A stretch of DNA of 6,005 nucleotides from Clostridiales bacterium UBA7573 (lineage in GTDB: Bacteria; Bacillota; Clostridia; Oscillospirales; CAG-272): assembly GCA_002477905.1 (NCBI GenBank), contig DLLB01000077.1, positions 1-6,005 on the forward strand, in the 5' to 3' direction. Both the position numbers and the translations under genes were made by a program. The notes beneath the pieces are model-generated. The model did no database searches, was not told the origin of the DNA, and was given only the letters and a program-made list of their open reading frames with translations. This document shows, piece after piece, positions 1 through 5,700 of the stretch. The stretch's first letter is position 1. Every line of letters starts with the position of its first letter.

Positions 1-851
1 AAAATCGGCGGGCTGAAATAATTCAGTTGCTTGAACAACCGTCCGTCGTGGCTTAAGTTTCCGTAAACGGTTCCCATGGACATGCATCCGAGCAGAGGGG
101 AAACGTCGAGCAGTGCGCAGATCCCGCAAAAAGAGAACAACAGCGCGACTGATACGATCAAGCGGTTGTCATTGGAGCGTTTGTGCAGGAAGAATTCCAA
201 AAACAACCCGAACAGTCCACCCAACAGAAACACCAGCACATTGTATGCGATCGGCTTGAGCACACTTTGGATGTTGGGCGCACCGGACAGCGAGGACATG
301 GCAATGGATACCGCAATACTGTACGCAAGCAATCCCACCACGTCATCCAGCGCGACGACCTGTAATAACGTATTGACAAAATCCCCTTTGGCGCCGGTCT
401 GCCGAATGGTCATCATGGTGGAAGCAGGCGCGGTTGCCGCGGCAAGCGCCGCCAGAATCACGGAGAAGCTGAGAGAAAGGCGCAGAGCAAAGAAGGTGAC
501 GGCAAATACGGCAACCGACGCGAGCAGGGATTCCAAAAGCGTGATAAGAACGACCTTACCGCCGTTTTGTTTCAGGGTAGAGAACCGGAAGAATTCCCCC
601 GTGCCGAAGGCGATGAATGAAAGCGCGATGTCCGCGATGAAATCCGTTCCTTCTATGATGCGCGCAGGGATCAGATTCAGACAATACGGTCCGATGAGGA
701 CGCCTGCAAGAATATAAGCGGTCACATTCGGCAATTTCAGCCGTTTGGTGATCCGCGTCAGCAGAAAACCGGACAGCAGCATAACGGCAACCGAGATCAC
801 CACCACCGCAACGTGCGGACTGTTTTGCATTTTTTCCTGCCAAAAGGTCAT
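1..851 (-). CDS. CPA2-family Na+/H+ antiporter (cation:proton antiporter), 3' part missing
   Basis: This is an integral membrane antiporter that would exchange cytoplasmic Na+ (or another monovalent cation) for protons. The frame is open from an ATG at 849-851 to the left edge, giving 283 residues without a stop; family members are usually about 380-420 aa, so the last third lies outside. Hydrophobic helices fill nearly the whole length. Family signatures are visible in order: LPNVTAYILAGVLIGPY (residues 40-56), TAPAST (140-145) in the unwound-helix region, and LDDVVGLL (168-175). The Asp-Asp pair (D169, D170) matches the ion-binding pair of electrogenic antiporters such as NapA and NhaA. The start is supported by GGAGGGA at 858-864, six bases upstream. 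The gene is divergent from a LysR regulator and has a near-consensus promoter. Family assignment is firm; the cation cannot be read from sequence, and a K+/H+ role is possible. Confidence 0.9.
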   Translation of the reverse strand, partial: MTFWQEKMQNSPHVAVVVISVAVMLLSGFLLTRITKRLKLPNVTAYILAGVLIGPYCLNLIPARIIEGTDFIADIALSFIAFGTGEFFRFSTLKQNGGKVVLITLLESLLASVAVFAVTFFALRLSLSFSVILAALAAATAPASTMMTIRQTGAKGDFVNTLLQVVALDDVVGLLAYSIAVSIAMSSLSGAPNIQSVLKPIAYNVLVFLLGGLFGLFLEFFLHKRSNDNRLIVSVALLFSFCGICALLDVSPLLGCMSMGTVYGNLSHDGRLFKQLNYFSPPI

Positions 852-898
852 ATCCTGTCCCTCCGATTTTGGTTTGCAACTCTTTTTCCGAAAAAGGC

Positions 899-927
899 TT
901 GCGTTTTGGATGCGACTATGATATACT
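899..927 (+). promoter_or_regulatory. Probable extended -10 promoter of the LysR gene
   Basis: On the plus strand TATACT (922-927) is preceded by TGA (919-921), an extended -10. A weak -35, TTGCGT (899-904), lies 17 bases upstream. Transcription would start near 934, about 79 nt before the LysR start codon. The extended -10 and the bases after it are identical over 17 bp to the promoter of the small membrane protein gene at 5621-5637, which supports its being a real promoter. Confidence 0.5.
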
Positions 928-946
928 GTTTTTACGATAAAGTCAA
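918..946 (-). promoter_or_regulatory. Sigma-A promoter of the antiporter gene
   Basis: Read on the minus strand, TTGACT (941-946) is followed after exactly 17 bases by TATCAT (918-923). Transcription would start near 911, giving a leader of about 60 nt before the antiporter ATG at 851. The -10 element shares bases with the opposing LysR -10 (922-927), so polymerase probably cannot occupy both promoters at once. Confidence 0.75.
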
Positions 947-1012
947 ATTATAATTCTTTTGAAAACCATAAAAAATACGAATAGAACGGCTTTTGCCGGA
1001 AAGGAAATCCGT

Positions 1013-1909
1013 ATGTTGGATGCCAAAACCGAAACCTTGCTTGCGGTCGCGCAGGCAAGAAATTTTACGCAAGCCGCCGCTGAATTGTCCCTGACGCAAC
1101 CGGCGGTCAGTCAGCATATCCGTCAATTGGAGCAAGAATTGGGAATGCCGTTGTTTATCCGGAAAAAGAACCGGATGCTCTTGACGCCGGAAGGGGAAAT
1201 TGCGGTCAAATACGCCAAGCGGCTCAAGGCAATGGAAGAAAAAATGCGGGTGGAGATCGCGGATGCCAAGCGCAATCTGCGCAATCTGCGCATTGGGATC
1301 ACCCACACCGCGGAGAGCAGTATCGTCACGGAATCCTTGGCGCGATACAGCGCGGAGTATCCCAATATCAGTATTACGATTCTGACGGATACCATAAAAA
1401 ATCTTTATGATAAGATGGAAAATTTCGAATTGGACCTCGCCATTGCGGAAGGACGGCTGTACCATCCGGAATTCAGTACCATTATGCTGGATACGGACTA
1501 TCTGGTGTGCGTGGTGTCCAAAACGCATCCGTTGGCAAAACGGTCGGTGATGACTTTGCAGGATCTGCGTCGGCAACGGATGATCCTGCGCTTGCCCACG
1601 TCCGCCACCCGTATTCAGTTTGAGGCGGCGCTGGAAAGTGCCGGGGAGAGTATCCGCGATTTCAATATCACACTGGAAGTGGATAATATCGCGACCATCA
1701 AGGATCTGATCCGTAAAGATCTCGGTGTTTCCATTCTTGCACGCAGTTCCTGCATGGATGAGCTGCGCAAAGGAAAGCTGGCGGTTCTTTCCATTGAGAA
1801 TCTCAGCATGGTACGCGAAACCAATCTGATTTATCATAAATCCTTTTCCCATACGGAAATCTTAGAGCAGATCTCCGAAAGCTATCAGGCAACCCGTCGG
1901 CGGTATTGA
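1013..1909 (+). CDS. LysR-family transcriptional regulator
   Basis: A DNA-binding regulator of 298 aa, the usual LysR length. The N-terminal winged helix-turn-helix covers about residues 5-62, with the typical run FTQAAAELSLTQPAVSQHIR (18-37) and then LEQELGMPLF and LTPEGE. A linker helix (about 65-90) leads into the periplasmic-binding-protein-like effector domain, beginning at LRIGIT and ending at the C-terminus. I chose the ATG at 1013 because AAAGGA lies seven bases upstream at 1000-1005 and the HTH begins directly after it; the TTG at 959 would add 18 residues unlike the family. The gene is divergent from the antiporter with overlapping promoters. By analogy with NhaR and nhaA, it probably controls the antiporter and itself. 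The effector is unknown; Na+ or pH is a guess from the neighbour. Confidence 0.93.
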   Translation: MLDAKTETLLAVAQARNFTQAAAELSLTQPAVSQHIRQLEQELGMPLFIRKKNRMLLTPEGEIAVKYAKRLKAMEEKMRVEIADAKRNLRNLRIGITHTAESSIVTESLARYSAEYPNISITILTDTIKNLYDKMENFELDLAIAEGRLYHPEFSTIMLDTDYLVCVVSKTHPLAKRSVMTLQDLRRQRMILRLPTSATRIQFEAALESAGESIRDFNITLEVDNIATIKDLIRKDLGVSILARSSCMDELRKGKLAVLSIENLSMVRETNLIYHKSFSHTEILEQISESYQATRRRY

Positions 1910-1944
1910 CCGCATGAATTTGGGAAGAGGAGGGAAACCAAATC

Positions 1945-1976
1945 AAAAAAAACCTGTCCGTTGGGACAGGTTTTTT
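1945..1976. terminator. Bidirectional rho-independent terminator
   Basis: CCTGTCC (1953-1959) pairs with GGACAGG (1964-1970) around a GTTG loop. Eight A residues flank the left side and six T residues the right, so the stem can extend by A-T pairs and both strands end in a U tract. It lies between the stop of the LysR gene (1909) and the stop of the converging GNAT gene (1991) and can terminate both. Confidence 0.93.
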
Positions 1977-1990
1977 AGAAGAACCGATCG

Positions 1991-2833
1991 TCAAACCGGT
2001 CCGCCGTTGTCTTCCGTCATCGGAAACAGGCAGGACGCACCGGCAAAAGAAAAGCCGAGCGCGCTTGCCAAGCGCATGGACGCGGCATTGTCAGAGCCGC
2101 ACTGATAGTGCCATAAAAGCGTCGGATAAGGGGAAAGCGCGGTACTGACCAAGGCTTTTCCATATCCTTTGCCGCGTGCAGACGGCAGTACATATACGTC
2201 CTCAAGCCACGCAAGTCCAAGTTCCGAGACTTTTTCTGCGGTCGCCACCCCCTGTAACCTGCCGTCCGCAAACAATCCGTAGAGCTCCGGACGATCGGAT
2301 TTTTCAAGGGGAAAGCAGGACAGATCGGAGGCAAGCAAAGTGCCGTAGGAGGTGTCTTTTACGGCACATGCTTGCGCACAGAATGTCTGAAAGATGCTTT
2401 GGTCGTGCGCGTCGAGCTTTCGCACCTGTGCATGCGGAATCTCGTGCCTGCCGGCACAGGTATAATGGTACCACCCCGGAACTTGGGAGAATGCTTTGGG
2501 GAGCTTGTGATCTTGCGCCACGCACAGCACGTTTAACAGGGCGTTCGGATGTGTTGCCATCCGCATTTTTTCACGCAGGCGGGCTTCCCAGTCCTGTTTC
2601 ACCGTGTGCAACTCGGCGTTTGGCGCGACTTGATGCAGATTGTAAAACAGGTGCTGTGTCCCCTCGGACCTGTATGCATCCGTGACCACCACGCATCCCC
2701 GATCCTCATAAAACGCCGTGCCCGGCGACGGCGTGGCGTACCAAACTTGGTATCTGCGGTACAATTCACAGTGAACCGGCGCACCGTAAGCGCGCAATTT
2801 TTCTAAGACCTGTTCGATCGAAAGGATTTTCAT
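1991..2833 (-). CDS. GNAT-family N-acetyltransferase, C-terminal catalytic domain with long N-terminal region
   Basis: A cytoplasmic protein of 280 aa that should transfer an acetyl group from acetyl-CoA to an amine; the substrate is not predictable. The GNAT domain occupies about residues 135-272. Motif A is clear at 211-228: a beta strand LEDVYVLP followed by RGKGYG (220-225), the R-x-x-G-x-G pyrophosphate-binding loop. Late-domain features NAASMRLASALGF (249-261) also fit. The first 130 residues have no motif I recognise and could be a degenerate GNAT repeat or a substrate-binding extension. The ATG at 2833 is preceded by GGAGGA (2837-2842) with only three bases between, rather close; a TTG seven codons upstream is less likely. 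The gene lies 69 bp after the lipoprotein stop with a terminator in between and no evident promoter, so it may depend on read-through. Confidence 0.85.
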   Translation of the reverse strand: MKILSIEQVLEKLRAYGAPVHCELYRRYQVWYATPSPGTAFYEDRGCVVVTDAYRSEGTQHLFYNLHQVAPNAELHTVKQDWEARLREKMRMATHPNALLNVLCVAQDHKLPKAFSQVPGWYHYTCAGRHEIPHAQVRKLDAHDQSIFQTFCAQACAVKDTSYGTLLASDLSCFPLEKSDRPELYGLFADGRLQGVATAEKVSELGLAWLEDVYVLPSARGKGYGKALVSTALSPYPTLLWHYQCGSDNAASMRLASALGFSFAGASCLFPMTEDNGGPV

Positions 2834-2852
2834 GGTTCCTCCGTGTGTTTTC

Positions 2853-2889
2853 AAAAAAATTCCCCCGCCCTTGCAAGAAAGACGGGGAA
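2853..2889 (-). terminator. Rho-independent terminator after the lipoprotein gene
   Basis: On the minus strand CCCCG (2883-2887) pairs with CGGGG (2863-2867), with partial inner pairing CTT/AAG and imperfect outer TT/AA pairs. Seven U residues (2853-2859) follow. It starts about 13 bases after the lipoprotein stop and ends about 10 bases before the ribosome binding site of the GNAT gene, so it closes the upstream operon and would limit expression of the acetyltransferase. Confidence 0.78.
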
Positions 2890-2902
2890 GATGGATTTGG
2901 GA

Positions 2903-3517
2903 TTACGCCTGATAAGCGGAGAACATTTTTTCAAGTTTATCCAGTTCCGTTTCATTTTTTGCGGTCAGAGAAACACAGATCATGTAGGAACCGATCTTGC
3001 GCAATAAATGGCGTTGCATCTGGGTGGTGGTGATGCCGGCTATGGTCATGGTGTAACTGACCTGCAACTGATAATAGCTCTCCCCACAGAAAGTTACTTC
3101 CTGCTCGGAATCCTTTTGATAATGAATGCCGGTTTGTTCCAGTTCCGTAAAGAGCTTTTCCGCATACTTTTTTACGGTGTAGCCGACCAGCTTCATTTCT
3201 TCGCACATGACGATCGCGTTATAACCGTTCGTGAGGTTTACGGCGTACATATCATAAATGGTATGATTGGTGTCGGCTTCGACAGCGGCTTTCTGTTCTT
3301 CCGAAAGATATTCCTTGGAGAGTTCCATTATTTCGGCAATCTCATCCTCCGAATAGAAATCCCATCCGGTCGTACTGGTAAAATGCAGACCGGTGAACGT
3401 GCTGTCATAAGTGGTGTCGGTCAAGGTCGGCTTTTCATACTTTGCGCAGGAAGCAAAACTGCACACACAGGCAAGGAGCAGGAAAAGGGCGAGCAAAGAG
3501 CGGGTTGCTTTTTTCAT
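2903..3517 (-). CDS. Small secreted lipoprotein, function unknown
   Basis: A 204 aa protein predicted to be lipid-anchored on the outer face of the cytoplasmic membrane. It has an MKK start, a hydrophobic core (residues 8-19) and a lipobox FASC (21-24), making Cys24 the expected lipidated residue. The mature part contains the GWDFYSEDEIAEI stretch (51-63) near its start and alternating strand-like segments such as YYQLQVSYTMTIAG (148-161). This resembles uncharacterised PsbP/DUF1795-like lipoproteins of Clostridia, but that match is from memory and tentative. The ATG at 3517 is preferred: GGAGGA (3527-3532) is nine bases upstream, whereas it would abut the alternative ATG at 3526 with no spacer. 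It is the third gene of the minus-strand operon, 79 bp after the SGNH hydrolase with no clear promoter between, and is followed by a terminator. Confidence 0.85.
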   Translation of the reverse strand: MKKATRSLLALFLLLACVCSFASCAKYEKPTLTDTTYDSTFTGLHFTSTTGWDFYSEDEIAEIMELSKEYLSEEQKAAVEADTNHTIYDMYAVNLTNGYNAIVMCEEMKLVGYTVKKYAEKLFTELEQTGIHYQKDSEQEVTFCGESYYQLQVSYTMTIAGITTTQMQRHLLRKIGSYMICVSLTAKNETELDKLEKMFSAYQA

Positions 3518-3596
3518 AAGATTCATTCCTCCGGTTTTCTGAAAATGTAATGGAATTTATGCAAACCGTCGCTTGGGAAACGGCAGATTTGGGCGG

Positions 3597-4316
3597 TTAG
3601 AGGTGGCGAAGAATGGTTTGGGCAATGCGCTCGTGTCCGGCGGCATTCGGATGCAGACGATCATGTTCCGAATTGCAGAGAAAACGCTTGGCATTGTCGT
3701 CAAACAGCGGGAATAACCCGCTTTCCCGATAGAGATCGATCAATTCGACCGACCAGATGTCTGCGGCTTGCCGCATTGCCGCAATGTAGGCGTCCAGGTA
3801 CTGTCCGCAGCGGTTTGCGTACAATTCATCCGGCTGAATATTTGTTCCGCCGAAATAAGCGTAAGCGCGGTGCAGCGGCGTCATGAAAATCACGCGCTTG
3901 TCAGAATAGCGTTTCTTGAGTTCTGCCAAGACCAGATTCAGTCTGCCGCAGAAGGTGTGGTCATCAAATACAAATTCCCGTTTTTTTCGGATTCCGTATT
4001 TAGTAAAATGACCGTCGGAATCGCTGTCGCAGGGAACGGGGGCTTCCCGCTTGGTGAAGAAGGAACCCAGCGGGACGTCAGACATATAATCGTTTGTGCC
4101 GATGAATACAAACAGGATGTCAAACGCGCGTCCGACTGTGCGCTCCATTTCGTCCATTTGGGGAAACAAATCGATCGTTTTCGCACCGCTTACGCCGAAA
4201 CCGTGGGTTTTGGCGCCGGTCAGGTCGGTCAGATATTCAAAATAACGTTTGGTCGTTCCAATCCCGTCCGTGATGCTGTCGCCGAGAAAGCAAAGGGTAG
4301 AAGCAGATGATATCAT
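3597..4316 (-). CDS. SGNH/GDSL-family hydrolase, cytoplasmic
   Basis: A 239 aa serine esterase/lipase-like hydrolase. All key blocks are visible: FLGDSITDG with nucleophile Ser14 (block I), a glycine block GVSGAKT (41-47, block II), IGTNDY with Asn75 (block III), and DRLHPN with Asp219 and His222 completing the triad (block V). There is no signal peptide or membrane segment, so it should act in the cytoplasm. Relatives remove acyl or acetyl groups from sugars and lipids; the substrate cannot be told here. An insertion between blocks III and V (about 84-118, rich in charged residues) may shape the pocket. The ATG at 4316 is preferred over an upstream in-frame start at 4391 because GAGG (4322-4325) lies five bases upstream and the GDSIT motif is then at its usual place; the longer form would overlap the upstream gene. 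It starts 22 bp after that gene, indicating cotranscription. Confidence 0.9.
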   Translation of the reverse strand: MISSASTLCFLGDSITDGIGTTKRYFEYLTDLTGAKTHGFGVSGAKTIDLFPQMDEMERTVGRAFDILFVFIGTNDYMSDVPLGSFFTKREAPVPCDSDSDGHFTKYGIRKKREFVFDDHTFCGRLNLVLAELKKRYSDKRVIFMTPLHRAYAYFGGTNIQPDELYANRCGQYLDAYIAAMRQAADIWSVELIDLYRESGLFPLFDDNAKRFLCNSEHDRLHPNAAGHERIAQTILRHL

Positions 4317-4338
4317 AATAGCCTCGTAAAAATCAAAT

Positions 4339-5325
4339 TCAGAGTTGTTTGTTCGGTTTTCCCGCCGTGCGGAACAAATTGACGATTTCAAAGATTGTGC
4401 CGATGACAGAGAACATAAGCATCATAATCAGGTCTTTATAGAATTCACCGGAAAACTCCGCGTCCTCCATAAAGAGACGGAACGCTTGTGCAGCGGAAAC
4501 ATCCGTGATCCCTTCTTCTGCCAGCGATTTGGAGATCATCAGCAGATAGCCGCAGTATAAGGCGGCGATCATAGCCGCAAATGTGATGACGGTGGTGAGA
4601 ATCACCATCATTTTGTCGGGGCGCCCGCCGAATTTCCGGTATAACGCGACGGCGGCAAATAAAGATACAAAGGCGGATATGGCGGCAATATATCCCATGT
4701 AGAGCAAGAACAGTGCCACGGCAAATCCGGCAAGCCCGCCGATGAGCGCACCGATGGCACCCTTCCCATAGTTGCGCGGCAGTTCGGCAAACGCTTGCGC
4801 GTCGGCTTGTGCCTGTATTTGCAGATTGGTATGGTAAGTTTGCGCACATTCGGCATGGCAGGACGCGGTGAGCGCGCCTGTTACCGGAATCCGCGCGGCT
4901 TGCGCAGGATCAAACGACTCGCCGCAGAGGGGGCAGACCTCTGCACCTTGCACCTCCGCGGTACTCAGCGTTGCAAATAAACTGTTTAGTACATCCGGTA
5001 CCTGTTTGAGAATCCCGTTTACGGTGAATCCGCCGACAATTCCGATGGAAACGCCGCAGGGCGTTTGCGCAAGTAAAACGCGCGTGGGAACATGGACCTG
5101 TTTCGGAAGCGTTTCGGACAGTGTCTGAAAGACCGTATTCCGCTGTTCTGCTGTGCCGTAATAAGCGATGTGAAACCGTACCTGTGCCATTGCGATGTCC
5201 CGTCCGGTTCCCGTCGGCTGAAAAGCCGCGCTGCATGCATATCCACGCACGATCCCTTCGGCAGAACCGTCTGGTTTTGGGGTGAGTCCAAAATCCGCTA
5301 AGAGAGACACCCAGTTCTGATTCAT
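4339..5325 (-). CDS. Membrane protein with putative zinc-binding Cys cluster, function unknown
   Basis: A 328 aa protein I do not recognise as a named family. The N-terminal soluble part (1-125) looks mixed alpha/beta. It is followed by CPLC (131-134) and CHAEC (156-160), a C-x2-C...C-x3-C arrangement suited to a zinc ribbon or treble-clef-like site. After a short helical linker come four likely transmembrane helices, at about 187-210, 212-230, 238-265 and 299-318; the first begins with a glycine-rich zipper, GAIGALIGGLAG (189-200). The C-terminus ends KPNKQL. The ATG is well supported by AGGAGG (5333-5338) seven bases upstream and by a consensus promoter behind it. It is the first gene of the operon with the SGNH hydrolase and the lipoprotein. 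The Cys cluster presumably lies on the cytoplasmic side with the N-terminal domain; zinc binding is inferred from spacing only. Confidence 0.82.
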   Translation of the reverse strand: MNQNWVSLLADFGLTPKPDGSAEGIVRGYACSAAFQPTGTGRDIAMAQVRFHIAYYGTAEQRNTVFQTLSETLPKQVHVPTRVLLAQTPCGVSIGIVGGFTVNGILKQVPDVLNSLFATLSTAEVQGAEVCPLCGESFDPAQAARIPVTGALTASCHAECAQTYHTNLQIQAQADAQAFAELPRNYGKGAIGALIGGLAGFAVALFLLYMGYIAAISAFVSLFAAVALYRKFGGRPDKMMVILTTVITFAAMIAALYCGYLLMISKSLAEEGITDVSAAQAFRLFMEDAEFSGEFYKDLIMMLMFSVIGTIFEIVNLFRTAGKPNKQL

Positions 5326-5376
5326 GAAAAGTCCTCCTGTGGAAGAATTGTTAAAAATGCCGATATTTACTGTTTC

Positions 5377-5405
5377 AGTATAACACAGACAGGTACATTT
5401 GTCAA
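5377..5405 (-). promoter_or_regulatory. Consensus sigma-A promoter of the membrane protein/SGNH/lipoprotein operon
   Basis: On the minus strand TTGACA (5400-5405) is followed after 17 bases by TATACT (5377-5382), almost full consensus. Transcription would start near 5370, about 45 nt before the ATG at 5325. A short inverted repeat, ACTG-TTT-CAGT (5369-5379), overlaps the -10 and start site and might be an operator half-site pair, though it is short enough to be chance. The promoter lies just after the stop of the small membrane protein gene. Confidence 0.85.
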
Positions 5406-5420
5406 TCCTTTTTCTTATTT

Positions 5421-5564
5421 TTATTCATATTTTTGATGGAATAAATTCATGAAATCAACAAAAAATCTTCTATACCGTCCATTTTGCGCGGTACGGAAGA
5501 TCAGAAGAATGGAAACGCAGGAAAAGAGTGTGAGGATGGCGAGGATAAGCGCAATTTTTTTCAG
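5421..5564 (-). CDS. Small single-pass membrane protein, apparent CTG start, function unknown
   Basis: A 47-residue protein: two lysines, one hydrophobic helix (residues 4-23, IALILAILTLFSCVSILLIF), then a basic, aromatic-rich tail (RYRRFFVDFMNLF). It would sit in the cytoplasmic membrane. No ATG, GTG or TTG is well placed. The in-frame CTG at 5562-5564 follows AGAGGA (5572-5577) by seven bases and gives a typical x-Lys-Lys-hydrophobic start. The in-frame ATG at 5636 lies upstream of the predicted transcription start and cannot be used from that promoter. A strong promoter (5627-5655) points into the gene. It is divergent from an XRE regulator with an inverted repeat between them. The Cys at residue 16 is not in a proper lipobox. 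It could be a small toxin-like or signalling membrane peptide, or a gene whose ATG has been lost; I infer no function. Confidence 0.5.
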   Translation of the reverse strand: MKKIALILAILTLFSCVSILLIFRTAQNGRYRRFFVDFMNLFHQKYE

Positions 5565-5598
5565 GATGGTTTCCTCTTTTGTATACAATGATGTTTTT

Positions 5599-5626
5599 GT
5601 TTTTGCACCTATATAAGTGCAAAAAC
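5599..5626. promoter_or_regulatory. Perfect 10+10 bp inverted repeat, probable operator
   Basis: GTTTTTGCAC (5599-5608) and GTGCAAAAAC (5617-5626) are exact reverse complements around an 8 bp AT-rich centre. The repeat abuts the -10 hexamer of the small membrane protein gene and covers its start site near 5620. Because transcription begins inside one arm, the full hairpin would not form in that RNA, which favours a DNA operator over an RNA element. The adjacent XRE regulator is the obvious candidate to bind it. Confidence 0.65.
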
Positions 5627-5655
5627 AGTATATCATACAAGTATACTATTGTCAA
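5627..5655 (-). promoter_or_regulatory. Consensus extended -10 promoter of the small membrane protein gene
   Basis: On the minus strand TTGACA (5650-5655), a 17 bp spacer ending in TGA, and TATACT (5627-5632) give an almost perfect sigma-A promoter with an extended -10. The predicted start near 5620 leaves a leader of about 55 nt to the CTG at 5564. Such a strong promoter is likely to be held down by a repressor at the adjoining inverted repeat. The spacer also holds the palindrome AGTATACT (5640-5647), offering a TATACT on the plus strand that could serve the XRE gene, though no good -35 goes with it. Confidence 0.82.
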
Positions 5656-5700
5656 TACCTTTTTCAAATTTTTTTTAAAATAAAACAAAACGGGGATAAG

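Noticed and set aside
76..717. Plus-strand open frame of 213 codons at the left end
   Set aside because: It lies opposite the antiporter, is low in hydrophobic structure and rich in Ser/Thr/Arg, and has no motif; the minus strand carries clear CPA2 signatures.
932..1852. Long open frame of 306 codons on the minus strand opposite the LysR gene
   Set aside because: It is the antisense shadow of a convincing LysR gene, has a His/Gln/Arg/Phe-rich composition typical of reverse-frame translation, and shows no family motif.
2176..2685. Plus-strand open frame of 169 codons opposite the acetyltransferase
   Set aside because: Arg- and Pro-rich shadow translation without motif; the minus-strand frame has a clear GNAT motif A.
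3008..3550. Plus-strand open frame of 180 codons opposite the lipoprotein
   Set aside because: The minus strand has a signal peptide with lipobox, a ribosome binding site and a terminator; the plus frame has none of these.
3527..3596. Possible terminator or promoter between the SGNH and lipoprotein genes
   Set aside because: Only a 4 bp CCGT/ACGG pairing without U tract and a TTGCAT without a matching -10 were found, so neither is supported.
5579..5588. Palindrome TTGTATACAA as a second operator
   Set aside because: It is perfect but only 10 bp and AT-rich, and it lies within the leader well past the start site; too weak to call on its own.
5571..5636. Longer 71 aa form of the small membrane protein starting at the ATG at 5636
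   Set aside because: That ATG is upstream of the predicted transcription start and overlaps the -10 region; the added residues look like translated leader, and a well-spaced AGAGGA marks the CTG at 5564.
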